Positions 24,845-35,606 of a DNA stretch of 64,000 bases are shown piece after piece. The notes under the pieces were generated by a model that was not told where the DNA came from, searched no databases, and saw only the letters and a list, made by a program, of their open reading frames with translations. The stretch is taken from the NCBI GenBank assembly GCA_905220665.1, contig CAJNAR010000032.1, positions 62,001 to 126,000 of the forward strand, given 5' to 3'. A program made the position numbers and the translations under genes. Position 1 is the first letter of the stretch, and every line of letters starts with the position of its first letter. Source of the DNA: Albugo candida. Taxonomy: Eukaryota > Oomycota > Peronosporomycetes > Albuginales > Albuginaceae.

Positions 24845-24966
24845 CATTGAATGGTGTTAGTGTTGAATGGGGAATTGAGAACTTAATGCATTTGATCATA
24901 TGCCCTAGCTGTCTTTTCATCTCAAAAGACGCGCCCGTCCACATCAGCAGTCATGCTCTTCCAACA
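24845..24966 (-). repeat. 3' LTR of Copia element 2
   Basis: 122 bp, aligning without a length difference to 30771-30892. It shares a long core (AATTGAGAACTT, AAAAGACGCGCCC). The right end is CAACA; the left end is decayed (CATTG for TGTTG). Confidence 0.85.
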
Positions 24967-25154
24967 CTCCTTCCCGTATGGTCTTAATTAGCCTGTTAGC
25001 ATCACAAGGCACAGAGATGGCTGAGTCGTGGCGCTGAGAGGTTCCTGGTCAGGATGTCCGCACGCATATCCTTGGATTCGGAGTACTGTACCTTGAGCAT
25101 CTTCTTTTTCTCCAAATCTTTGACAAACTGATATCCCACGTCGACGTGCTTCGC

Positions 25155-26553
25155 CTACCCTGACGTGTCCCCGCCCTTGATCTGAGCGATGGCCCCTTGA
25201 TTATCGACATGTAAAACGGAGCCTGTCAGAATCGTCACTACGATTTCCTTCAACAGTTTCATGATGCCCATTATCTCAGGCGCTGTGTGGGAAGCCACCA
25301 CATATCCGGCTTCCACTGTTGTTAGGGCGACGCACTTCTGCTTCTTGCACAGCCATCCCACGACCAAGACACCCGCTACCAACACACCATGGCTGACCGA
25401 CTTGCGTTCCGTCTTTTTGCGGCGTAGTCGGCGTCACTGTAAGCCTCGACAAGCACGCCTTCATCTTTCATGTCGGTCTTGTTTCCTTGCATCATGAACT
25501 TCAGCGCTTTGTACCTTGAAGATACTTGACTTTTTACTTTGCAGAACGCCAATCACTCTCACTTGGCGCATGCAAACGTCGAGTTACTCGATGTACCGCA
25601 AATAGTATGTCGGGTCGTTTGCACAGGGAGATCCACAGTAGACTGTCCACCAGCACTTTAAGGTCAGCACTGTCGGTCTCTTTTCTAATCCTTTCCCACC
25701 AGAAGCTAGGAGCGCACTTTCTTCTTCTCCATCGATCGGCACCCTGACTGGTGCCGAATCGGCTAACCGAAGTTGTAGCGCATCTCTTCGATAGTATTCT
25801 CTTAGTCACGTGCCCACCCAGTCTGCTCATCGTGATCGAATACTCTAGCAAGGAACTTGGTAACTACGCCGAGATTCTTCAGCTTAAGAACTTGTATGTC
25901 GGTAAAAAATAATCTACCTTCTTGACACTGGTCCCCATCGCCAGCACATCCTCCACGTAGATTCCCACGAGTGTCTTACCATCGGTATCAGTCTTAATGT
26001 ATGGAAAACTGTCCGTGTAGCATTGACTGAAACCCGAAGACATCAAAAATGTAATGGAACATCAAGTTCCACAGCCGACCAGATTCTTTGAGCCCGTAAC
26101 TACCCTTTTGGAGTTTTAGCGCGTGTTGTCTCTTGTTTTGAACGCCGAGTTTTTTCGAATCGACCACCATTCCCTGAGGTATGTGGAGTAGTATCTCCAA
26201 ATCGTCTTCTTTTTCTGCTTTAACGTAAGCGCTCGTCGCATCACCGGTCGCGCAGGTACTCCCCAGATCAGTGAAATTTCCAGTATCACTTTGCCGGATA
26301 TCATATCCTCCACAGCCGAACACGTGTAGGTATAATCGACACGATATACTTGTTCATATCCGCGCACCACCAGCCTCGCCTTGTATCGCTCGATCGTACC
26401 ATCAGAGTGCATTTTTAGCTTAAACTCCCATTTGCTGTGCAGTAACTTGGCTTCGCGCGGTTTTTGGATTACGTCCCAAGTATCGCTGTGCTCCAATACA
26501 TCAAATGCTATGCGCATGAACTCCTCTAAATGCTCTACTCGTGGTTTCTTCAT
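25155..26553 (-). pseudogene. Copia RT and RNase H of element 2, broken
   Basis: RNase H is at 25155-25385 (GVLVVGWLCKKQKCVALTT, HVDNQGAI), and the RT pieces are at 25534-25851 and 25994-26553 (SKWEFKLKMHSDGTIERYKARLV, then IPQGMV and YGLKESGRLW). The catalytic box near 25955-25970 reads YVED on the minus strand instead of YVDD. Frameshifts and stops separate the pieces. Confidence 0.88.
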
Positions 26554-26721
26554 CGCCTCGCGGTAGTTCTTGGGGGTTTTAAGGCATTATCGCATTTACT
26601 CGACCCACCGGTACGTGCTTGGCGCCTATGTTTCGAGTTTGCATCCGAGTCTGTGTCTTCTCTTCTTCGGGCAGCAGCTCATCTACGCTGTCAGTTTCTG
26701 CTAGCTCGGCGAGATTGTTGC

Positions 26722-27955
26722 TCACAGCCGTATTATTATCGTTCTTAGCACTGTCCCTCTTCGATTTACTGAAGTTTTGCTTGCCTGCAGGCGTTTTTTT
26801 CCGGTGTTACCTCTTGTGGTGGTATTACCACCGCTGACTCCTTCCGCTTCGTATCCTCGTCGGACTCCAATACTGCATGCCGCAGCATGGGATCGTCGTT
26901 CTCGATCTGCACTTGTAGATGCACGTTCTGCTCGCTTTTGGGTGTTAGGTGTCTCAATGTTGCGTATGTGTTGCCTTGTAATGACGATCCTTTCTTTTGG
27001 CAGGTACACCCTGAAACCCTTAGTTTCATCGTTCTTGCCAATGATCATGTCAACTTGAGATCTCGATCCCCGTTTTTTCTTACCGGGCTCTCTGAATGCT
27101 AAACACAGGATGCCGAAGGTCACCATATCCGCCAGGTTCGGAGCCGTACCCGTCAACATCTCCAGCGGTGACAGACGATGCTTATTGGCGCTACACAAGC
27201 TTCACTTTAACACGTAAGCCGAGAATTTAACGGCGTCGCCCCAAAAAATAGTGGTACGCCGCTCTCAGGTAGCATGCACTTGGCCATGTTGAGTATCGTC
27301 CTCTGCACCCACTCAGCTTTTCCAATCGACACCTGGTTCTCAGCTTCGCTTACTTACGTCTGACACCAGCCGACCTGCAGAACGGTTGTACGTTGCCGTA
27401 CTCCTTTCCACCGTCCGTGGGAAGAGCACAGACCTTCGACAATTAAATCTCTTCTCGAACAAAAGCAGAAGATGTGGGAAATTCTTGTTTGCTTCAACCT
27501 TGTTCTTGGAAACGAAAACGCGTACGTAGTTCGTTGAGTAGTCAACGAAGTTGATTGCGTACCGATAACCACGTCGGTTTCGCGGAGTCATCGAGCCATA
27601 AATGTGGCTGCCGATGACGCCACCAAGCTTGTCGATCGGTGCATTCTTGCCTATATCCTTTTTAGACTGATTACCCTTGCCCTGTGCGCAAGTCAGACAA
27701 TTTGGGCGAGCTTGGTCCATTAGCTGAGTCGGCCATGTGTTCGACAGTGCCATAGGCAAGATGACCGAGTCGCTGATGCAAGTCTAGTAGTGTAGTATCT
27801 GTAAAAGCTTTATTGATTCCATCGTAGCCATTTACCATGGCTGAGCTGGCATCTTGAACCCGCGCCTCCTTCGTTCTCTTGCTCATGACGTCAACTGTTG
27901 AGACGTTGTTGTGGCGAAAGACTTCAAAAATCTTCATACTGTCCAATTGATGCAC
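26722..27955 (-). pseudogene. Copia integrase of element 2, broken
   Basis: 27671-27955 carries the pre-integrase part (LDLHQRLGHLAYGTVEHMA), 27340-27759 the CPxC-like LTCAQGK and the first part of the catalytic core, and 26722-27198 the integrase C-terminal part and linker (KHRLSPLEMLTG). The same KGNQSKKD linker occurs in element 1. The frames are interrupted. Confidence 0.85.
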
Positions 27956-28067
27956 TACGTAGCTTCGTTCGCCATCTCACTCGAGGAATGCACCACGCTC
28001 CTCTAATATTCCGTAGATGATGATGTTATCAGAAAGGTTTCAGCGTAGTCAACCTCGGTTTGGTCAA

Positions 28068-28579
28068 CTATAACCTCTTTGCCCCATTCACAGCTGTCTT
28101 TAGCTCAACTGACCCCACCTTTGTCACCTTGACCATTGTGTTGTTCACCGCTTGGCATACATGATCACAATCCATCACATTCTTCAGCATCTTCACATCT
28201 TTAACTAGATGCACGCTCAACCCAGTCCCCAGCGAAACTCGCCTTGGCGCCGCGTTTTTGACTCTTTTTTGCTTGCGACACTTGTGTTTCATATTCCCAG
28301 TCTCTCCTCGACAATAGCATGTGCGTGACTCGGCAATTCCTACCCGTGCGACATATCGGCCTCCACGCCCGCTTTGTTCGCTTCGGACACCGCCGGGTAT
28401 TCACCCCATTGATCGCGGCCTGGGCGACCAGCTTGGACAATTCTCGCTTCACCTTTTGGCTTACTCATGCTGACGTCAAATTCGATAGCAAATGCAACAA
28501 GCTCGGCAGCTTGCACAAGGTAATCTGGTCGCTGCGTGTTGAGCCGGATTAACATTGCAGTCTTGATATGCTCTGGCAC
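28068..28579 (-). pseudogene. Gag end and protease of element 2 (element-1 type)
   Basis: 28340-28579 (MPEHIKTAMLIRLNTQRPDYL) matches gag of element 1 (SMRVSMLARLNLTRIDYL). 28068-28292 holds a degraded zinc knuckle and a protease-like SLGTGLSVHLV, where DSGxSRHLV is expected. The Asp is lost. Confidence 0.8.
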
Positions 28580-28700
28580 CGACTTAAATTGTCATTTTAG
28601 CACAGCCTGCTCCTACTTAACCTACCGCTCTGCCACCTAAATTAGGTGTTGGTAGTGCTCAAGCCATGTCTTGCTGTGATCCTTTTCGCTTATCATCAGT

Positions 28701-29841
28701 TCAATGCCTTTCGTGCTTGGAATGGAGGTCATGTACAGAATAAGCATGCCGCTCATAACGTGCTCGAGTGTGCTGCTGTCCATACCGGTAGCATTTTTTC
28801 GTAGTAGCTGAGTGCCCCAAACCATCCATGGATAGATGACGCCGCCGGTCAGAAGAGGTGAGGGGTCTAGGTCTAGCGGGGGAACTGCCGGATGGATCTA
28901 GAGGGTCTAGAGGGTCTAGTCGGGGACGGAGGCGGGAGCGAGGGTCGTGGGTGAAGCCAGTGTGAGCTCGGTTCCCGCCTCGCGTGTTGCGTGAAGCGAG
29001 GGTCGAGGGTGAAGAATGGAGGAGCTCGGCTGCCGCCTCGCGTCTTCCAGGTAGGCGGGGTACGTCGTAGCGGGGTTCATCCATACTTTGTAGCGTCGTA
29101 TAATGTTCCTTGCACGCTGTGATATGTATATTCGATCCCGAGTCAAAGTAACATTGACAAGATTTATATCCTTTATTGATGAGCTTTGCAACTTCTCCCA
29201 TCACAACTTCGCGCTTCTGTGCATTTTTACGATCATCATCTAGATTTTCTTTAACTTCATGTGTCGCTACCTTTTGTTCTCCCGAACGAGCATGATTTGA
29301 TTTTCCGTTTTTTATTCCTTCCAAATTTGGACAATCACGTTTGAAATGATCTCCACCGCAATGAAAGCAACCACCAGTTCCAATTCTTGCTCCTGGTTTT
29401 CTATCAGTATGGTTATATGTCTTTTTGCCGTGCTGAGTTTCGCCTTGCGTATACGGGTCTTTTTTTCGTTGCTCGTTTCCGAAAGCATGGTTTCCCCAGT
29501 CTTCGTTTCTTAAATCTGCGGTAATTATCATCTCTCGAAGCACTCCCGGTATGTCTTTTTGCCATGTTCGTGCTGAATAACACTTTACGCCTTAATTCAT
29601 CATAGCACGCCTGTGACGGAAGACTTCTTAACATGCGATCCACCATCTGCAAGTCATTTACGGGTGATCCTAAATCTGCAAGTTGATTCTTGATATCGAA
29701 AAGTTTGTAGAGATGGCTCCGTGCGTTTCCTTTTCCACGCAGATGAGTCCTGTGTAGCTCGCCCTGCAAGCGATACAGCTTCTGCGCAGTCATAGCAAGA
29801 TTTGTCTTGCCCTCGTAGATCGATACGAGCTCAGCCCACAT
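28701..29841 (-). pseudogene. Second, unrelated Copia gag inside element 2
   Basis: 29413-29841 is a UBN2-type gag (MWAELVSIYEGKTNLAMTAQ, then LYKLFDIKNQLADLG and DRMLRSLPS). 28701-29543 continues with a zinc knuckle CFHCGGDHFKRDC (about 29328-29368) and a protease start CYFDSGSNIHIT (about 29130-29165) with an intact DSG. It then runs abruptly into GC-rich repeat sequence. This gag differs from the one at 28.2-28.6 kb, so it belongs to another Copia family. Confidence 0.82.
28860..29050. repeat. GC-rich minisatellite
   Basis: Two copies of a ~58-bp unit (starting GCGAGGGTCG at 28938 and 28996, each containing GAGCTCGG and CCGCCTCGCGT). They lie beside repeats of GGGTCTAGA-like octamers to nonamers (28862-28920). 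The GC content is far above the neighbourhood, and it interrupts the protease of the second gag. Confidence 0.75.
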
Positions 29842-30758
29842 CTACGTGCCTGTACTCTTCCTCATCACTTGTTTTGCAAGTTTCATTGACAGTGATCCTT
29901 GGATAAGAATTTTGATTTTGGCTTGCTTTTTCTTGAAATTTCGCCCTTCTCCTCGTCGTGCCAGCTTACGTCTTGGCACTCTTCGCCAATAGCGATCTGG
30001 TCTAATAAGCTTTCCTCGTACGCATTCATCATGGCAGTTTGTAGAATGTCCAGTCGTCTCTATTCCAGTGTATGGGAGTCCCCGCATGCCCAATCGTGGA
30101 ATCGTTGCGTTCTTCTCCGTCGCTGTCGGAGTCTGACAATGAAGATAAGTTCTGTCTTTTGTGTCGCGTCGGTCGCGTAGCACCGCGTAGTCTCTGGGTG
30201 CTTGGGGTCATAACCCTATTAGAAACCGTACAAAAGATAACACACAAAGACTTGCTGTTTAAAAAGTATATTGGGAACTCCCTTAGCAACTATCTTATGT
30301 CTCTCTGCGACCTTTCACTGCCTACGACTATTCAGGAGATGGTGACCTTCCACCAGTGGAGGTCTCCAACTTACCGTCGCTGCAATCAGTAGATCCGGTT
30401 TCCAACAGCGCGCTCTAATAAATTCAGTGAACGCGCTTGAACAGTTGAATGAGTGCTCGGAGGGTGGAGCGGGCGCAGCTTCAGCCCGGCGATTCAGTTG
30501 GTCTTGCGTCTCCAACTTATTTCAGACGAACTGAGCTTGCTGCTGTACCCATCCGTGCGAGAGGTTCCCCAAGACGATCCATCCTCTCAGAGCTCGCATC
30601 GGAGATACGACTCGCGCTGTCTTGGGCCTCTAATGCGCCCGGGACCGATTGCGTCTCCCCATGCAGCTCATACGGGTCAGCTGCTGCTTTCAGCGCGTGC
30701 CCTTCCGTCGACGTTGCGTGCCTGTTCGTGCTGCTGAGAAGTCGAGTTGTTTGCTGTT

Positions 30759-30770
30759 GGGCTCATAACC
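30759..30770 (-). other. Primer-binding site of Copia element 2
   Basis: On the minus strand GGTTATGAGCCC directly follows the 5' LTR. It is complementary to the anticodon arm of initiator tRNA-Met, exactly as in element 1. Confidence 0.75.
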
Positions 30771-30892
30771 TGTTGATTTACCTGATCGTTAGATGGGTAA
30801 TTGAGAACTTGATGTATTTGATCTTATGCCCTAGTTGTCTTTTCACCTAAAAAGACGCGCCCTACCGCATCATCAGTCACGCTCCTTCAACA
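30771..30892 (-). repeat. 5' LTR of Copia element 2
   Basis: 122 bp with TGTTG...CAACA termini, next to the primer-binding site. Its partner is 24845-24966. Confidence 0.88.
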
Positions 30893-31420
30893 AATGGTGA
30901 TGGCCTACTGTAGAGCGATCTAACACACTGATATAATTTCTGGTTTATGGGTCTTGGTCGCAATACAATTGCTGGACAGTGAAGAAAGATACTTCGTATG
31001 AATCATAAAAATGTGTTGCTTAGTGATTTTTGTAGAGATTCTTTACCTGATTGTGCGCGCAAAAGATTGTAGCTTGACGATCAATCAGACGTATTTTAAC
31101 GCTATAAACGTGCAAGGGAAGAGGTAGAACATTCATGCAAAGGCACGCATATGATATGTGCCGGCATCTTTGTATCGTAAAACATTCTTTAAAAAGCTAC
31201 GAAAAAATGTGATGTGAAGACGAAAATCTGATGACAAAACATTCTCATTTCATCGGTTTGATTTTTGCAGGGTTTTGTTAAGGCAACGTCCTTGAATGAT
31301 TTTGATTTTTGCCAGCATAGTAAGTGGACAGAACTTGCTTTCAAGAATGAAAAAATGCTCAAGAAATTTATTGTTGAGATAAAGGGCTTCATCTCACAAG
31401 TTCTTCAGCTTTAGTACACA
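30893..31420. other. Intergenic
   Basis: No conserved frame. This is probably the 3' flank of the minus-strand cysteine-rich gene. Confidence 0.4.
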
Positions 31421-33343
31421 CTACTTCTGCAGTTTTTTAACTGCGGACTCTAGACATCTCAAATCGTCACTTGGTCGGCCTATTTTAGCATCGCGAAGAG
31501 TCACCCCTTTTTCCTCTCCCCTTCGGCGCTTCTTATCAGCTTCGACAATACCAAAAGAAGGATGTACATCTTGGGCTGGTATTTGCCGAAGATTGTGATT
31601 ATATGGAATCTGCAGTCCTGGTTTCATATTTTCCCCACAAGAGGGACATTTTGGAAATCGCATCCTATAATTTACCATCCAAACGTATTGCTTCATCACA
31701 GAGAGAACAACAATGCTTCGCTTTCGCGTGAGACACTCGAAGCATTCTATCAAACTGATATCATCATTCGCATCTATGTCCGTCCATTTGTATAAAATCA
31801 CTTTTGCCTCAACAAAATCGGTCTCGCTATATTCGCTGCCTGATGAACTCGGATACTCTCCCTGAAAACGCAGATTCAGATCGGTGCTGATCTTAATGCG
31901 ATTTGATTCATATTGGCATATTGTATCTGGCATGAGGTCCACTTCTGTGCATTGATAGGATCGGATATAAGGTAGTTCCGAATCAAATTGACCACTTGTG
32001 TCTCCAGATAATGACACTAAGAATGCAAGTGACGAAAGTTTATGGACTGAATTTTCCCGAAATAAGGCACGGCATTCGGATTCTTTGCCGTATAAATGTT
32101 GTATCAGGAAACACTCGCTAGTAAGATTCGGCACACTACTACTCTGCTGTGCAAATTCTTTCCGTTTCATTAGTGCAAAAATGTCATAAGTAGGTGTCAA
32201 ATTGTCTGTGTGAACAGATGCCAACATGCAGTAGTCTCTTGAGACAATTGTACCGCAAGGGCTATCGCACTTGGTTTTAACTTTGTCAGAAAAAGCTTCG
32301 GCAAACAGATAAACGAGAAATTCTCGCTCGTCATCACGATGTCCAAATTTTTTGATTCTATCGAGCACAACCATTCCTCCAAATTTTTTGTGTAAGCACG
32401 ACCAGCAGCTTGCTTGCTCATGATGCGCTTTTGTTGTTGAAATGCAGTACGAATCTAGTAAAATGGCACGAAGCCTCCCCTCCAGCACTTCTGGCTTGTG
32501 ATTCCTGCTAGACTCTGAAGACCAGATCGAAAATTGATTTTCAATCTCATCCACAAATGGAAGCGTGTCAGCAGTCTCTCGCTGAACTTTCATTGGTGAT
32601 ATTCTGTGTCTGAAAATCGTGCAAAGGTCATCTTTGAACACAATGGTCTGTCCTCTGCATATTTGAAATTCGTGGCACGACTCAATGAATTTCTCAGTAT
32701 CCGATGTGTATATCACATATACCTCACTCATTTGCAAATGATACACAGCATATTTTTCCATACTGCCAGTATCGCTTTTCCTTTTAAAACATGCTTCACA
32801 CAGGGAGGAATGCAAATTGTCGGGCCTATAAAGGCACAGTGCTTTCGATTTCTTTGCGCTAAGCATCAAATTTGTTTGCTCTGCGTGAACATTGCTCAGT
32901 AGAAGAGTCTTCGCTTTTGTCTGAGAATAGTTAGGAGGTGCAGATATTGACTGCACCCCCTTTCTAGTTTTGGAGGAGATTGGCTTAGACACAAAGCCTC
33001 GACATTGGCGCGCAGTGGAGCATTTGATGAGATTAGTTGCAATATAATCTACCAATCCCATGACCATGTAGCTTGTGGTTATACGTGCTTCTCCATATTC
33101 TTCAATGTAAAGTGCACCCGCGGTTTTCAGAATGCATAGCTGACAGGCTTCATAGTCTCCAGTCTGCGCAATGATTCTCATCGAGCTCAATCGACTAGCG
33201 TAACATCCAGAAAAGTGACCAAGTACGGCTATGCCAAGAAACCAAATCCACATTATTCTGGGAACTGATATACGAACAAGACGACGCCATGTATCCGCGA
33301 ATTGTGTCTGCGAACGGATAAACTCGTGTAGCTCATAACGCAT
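31421..33343 (-). CDS. Large cysteine-quartet secreted protein, CCG-effector-like
   Basis: An intronless frame of 640 residues from the first ATG. A hydrophobic stretch at residues 31-48 (MWIWFLGIAVLGHF) ends in CYAS. It is either a signal anchor, or a classic signal peptide if Met31 (ATG at 33253) is the start. Cysteines come in quartets: CX2C at 67/70, 182/185, 313/316 and 534/537, each followed 29-43 residues later by a second pair (108/114, 223/229, 359/363, 566/569). Two of the first pairs fit CX2CX5G exactly (67-76 and 313-322), the signature used for the CCG class of secreted proteins in Albugo candida. The C terminus has a basic cluster KKRRR at 604-608. No enzyme domain is visible. 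The module view and effector role are inference; zinc binding is an alternative reading of the cysteines. Confidence 0.75.
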   Translation of the reverse strand: MRYELHEFIRSQTQFADTWRRLVRISVPRIMWIWFLGIAVLGHFSGCYASRLSSMRIIAQTGDYEACQLCILKTAGALYIEEYGEARITTSYMVMGLVDYIATNLIKCSTARQCRGFVSKPISSKTRKGVQSISAPPNYSQTKAKTLLLSNVHAEQTNLMLSAKKSKALCLYRPDNLHSSLCEACFKRKSDTGSMEKYAVYHLQMSEVYVIYTSDTEKFIESCHEFQICRGQTIVFKDDLCTIFRHRISPMKVQRETADTLPFVDEIENQFSIWSSESSRNHKPEVLEGRLRAILLDSYCISTTKAHHEQASCWSCLHKKFGGMVVLDRIKKFGHRDDEREFLVYLFAEAFSDKVKTKCDSPCGTIVSRDYCMLASVHTDNLTPTYDIFALMKRKEFAQQSSSVPNLTSECFLIQHLYGKESECRALFRENSVHKLSSLAFLVSLSGDTSGQFDSELPYIRSYQCTEVDLMPDTICQYESNRIKISTDLNLRFQGEYPSSSGSEYSETDFVEAKVILYKWTDIDANDDISLIECFECLTRKRSIVVLSVMKQYVWMVNYRMRFPKCPSCGENMKPGLQIPYNHNLRQIPAQDVHPSFGIVEADKKRRRGEEKGVTLRDAKIGRPSDDLRCLESAVKKLQK

Positions 33344-34403
33344 CGTGAGTATTAAATACAAAATGTGTCGACTTCGGCACTCCAGTAGCTACTAAATGCC
33401 CTCAATAGCAATGGTATTGTGATTGGTGATGTGCACGCTTCGACATTTTAGAATCAGAACCCACAATTCATGTTTTTGCTGTGTTTTTATTCTTTATTTG
33501 GAGCGGTCTGTGTAAGGGTAGGTCTCTATTTAGTTTCACTAATAAGTGATCAACGCGCAAGCATTTTGTTTGGCGCGTTGGCTATACTGAATGAAGAGGG
33601 TGCGACTTCCACGTTTTTTGCCGAGTGGTTGTAGTGTTTTGTGATGCTTACTACACCACTTGTTTCTTCCATGAGATGTGCATTTATCTAGTTGCTATTC
33701 TTTAGCAAAGTAGAATTCTCACCAAGTTAGGTAAAATTTACGTCAAGCACTTCATGCGCTCATGCTGACGATGGCGCTTTTCTTAAGAATTGGATTGCAC
33801 CGTCTTGTTGAAGGGGATCTGTGAGGTGCAAGGTAGCACGTTTTGCAGAATTCTCAATCGGTGCCATGTATGCAAACACGTAGGGAGATAATTGACTTAC
33901 TTTTCCCTGCGGAGATTTCTATGCACAAGTTCAAATCGTTCAATAATTCCGTCGTTGTCACTTATTTGGTATCGCATGAATGAAAACTAACAGGTAGAAG
34001 GATTGGGAGGAAAAAAGATACACGTTTAGTGACGATGTTGGGAATCATCGTGGTATTCTGTGGGTTGCTTCTTTAGTTAGCCAAAGCCTAAAGTGCCTGA
34101 TTCATCGAAATTGTGGTGACTCTTGTTCACTTTTTCCGCCTCCAGCGGAATGGCACATAACAAGAAAATGTGATCATAAATTACATCACCAACAAGGCAT
34201 AGAAATGTAAGAAACCAAGTGAAAGGTTAAAAACGTCATTGTATGCTTCGTCTTCTGCATTCTATCAATCCGATACCCTCGTGTGGTAAGCTCGTGAAAT
34301 CATCCAGTTAGTCTCGATTAGACAGGCTGCTATCGCATTTGAGCCAATCATGCAACACAAATGAAATCTGATCACGGTCGAACTGTGTTTCGATTTTGGT
34401 GTT
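33344..34403. other. Divergent intergenic region
   Basis: About 1 kb between the divergent starts of the cysteine-rich secreted protein (-) and the PX-domain gene (+). No coding or repeat structure is recognised. It presumably holds both promoters. Confidence 0.45.
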
Positions 34404-35492
34404 ATGGGAGATCAAGGACACTTACAACGTAAAGAGTCTTCTCTTCTTACGAATTCTTTATGTGCATCTATTCGGTTCGTTGTCACACCATCAGTTTATA
34501 GAGCTCATCTGCAAGCACAATATGTTATTGAAGTCTCGGATGATCGAAAAGCTGATACTAGCTGGATCGTTCACCGTAGATTTAGTGCATTTCAGAGATT
34601 TCGACAGTCAATTGAGGAAGCCGGGAACCGTGGAATGTTGTGTACCACTTGTCAGCGAATGCTAACTTCACCTCCTTTTATGAAATTTGTGAAGAAACAT
34701 AGATTATGCAAATGCAAGCGAAGCCTGATAGAAAATAGACAAGCTTGTTTGCAAGAGTTTTTAAACCTCGTTGCAACCTACGTTAGTATCTGCCAGAAAA
34801 CTGAAGGTCGAGGTCATTGCCAAGTACGTACCATGATGGACTTTTTCCTTATGGGTCATCAGACGGAGTCTATCGTTGGGAGCACCCTTTCAAATCAACA
34901 CATGGACAAGCATACAAGAAAGGGCAAATGTTGTGCTGATCTGTTACCCAATGGAAAGATCTTACGGATTACAAGCACTAAAAATTGGCCTCACTCATCG
35001 CAAGAAAATCAAAGCTCAGTGGGTTTACCGGAGCCAAAACAATTATCAAAGGAGAAGTGCAAGGAACGAGGGAGCGTGCGCTCAAAGAAAATTATTAGTA
35101 TTACTTCTGTCAGTAGAGAACGGAACTCACATATAATGAGTCAAGTAATGCATCTGAAGACGAAGTTGCCAGCACAAAACCTTTCCAGTACTGATTTTTT
35201 ATCAGCTTCGGTCGAAGCACCCTCAGATGACTCCGAGCGACATAACCAAGTGCTTCAGCGGTCTAAAGCATTGACTGAAGCAGCACACTTTAGCACACAC
35301 AAGACTCTTAAGTCATCTTTGCTATCATATAGTCCACTGCAACGTGAGGAGTTTGTGCTAAATCGTCGGCAAAGGCCCCACCGACCGCAGAAAGCGAAAC
35401 ATAGTATCGACAAAGAACATATCAAAACGGCCCCTAAACGTCAGTATGCCGTTGCGCGTACATTTGTACCAATGGCTACAATTGACGAATGA
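34404..35492 (+). CDS. PX-domain protein
   Basis: A single-exon frame of 362 residues. Residues ~25-150 form a PX (phox homology) domain. It starts with a short beta-strand segment (YVIEVSDD), has the phosphoinositide-binding RRFSAFQRF motif, and a helical end (RQACLQEFLNLVATYV). PX domains bind phosphoinositides, mainly PI3P on endosomes. An inserted loop carries CTTCQ and CKC, so a small metal-binding insertion is possible. Residues 160-362 are Ser/Lys/Gln-rich and probably disordered. Oomycetes have many such stand-alone PX proteins; the exact role is unknown. The start is the ATG at 34404. Confidence 0.8.
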   Translation: MGDQGHLQRKESSLLTNSLCASIRFVVTPSVYRAHLQAQYVIEVSDDRKADTSWIVHRRFSAFQRFRQSIEEAGNRGMLCTTCQRMLTSPPFMKFVKKHRLCKCKRSLIENRQACLQEFLNLVATYVSICQKTEGRGHCQVRTMMDFFLMGHQTESIVGSTLSNQHMDKHTRKGKCCADLLPNGKILRITSTKNWPHSSQENQSSVGLPEPKQLSKEKCKERGSVRSKKIISITSVSRERNSHIMSQVMHLKTKLPAQNLSSTDFLSASVEAPSDDSERHNQVLQRSKALTEAAHFSTHKTLKSSLLSYSPLQREEFVLNRRQRPHRPQKAKHSIDKEHIKTAPKRQYAVARTFVPMATIDE

Positions 35493-35606
35493 AAGCGTAT
35501 ACTTATAGAAGATGCCATCAACTAGTACACAACGGAATGTACAAATACATGAATTCAAGGATGAAATATAACATGCATCTTCGTATGTTCCTACAAAATT
35601 CGCAAT

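Larger units (their letters stand above)
24845..30892 (-). mobile_element. Copia LTR retrotransposon, element 2, with an internal second gag
   Basis: The element is bounded by 122-bp LTRs at 30771-30892 (5') and 24845-24966 (3') and transcribed leftwards. The primer-binding site lies at 30759-30770 and the purine tract at 24967-24975. RNase H, RT, integrase and a gag of the element-1 type follow in the expected order from left to right. Between that gag and the 5' leader lies another gag with its own zinc knuckle and protease start (about 28.9-30.3 kb). The LTRs have diverged clearly, and no 5-bp target duplication is visible (ACTCG against AATGG), so this is an old or rearranged copy. Many frames are broken. 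Confidence 0.88.

Noticed and set aside
30449..30850. 133-codon plus-strand frame near the right LTR of element 2
   Set aside because: It lies antisense to the retrotransposon leader and gag start and runs through the primer-binding site and LTR. No conserved motif.
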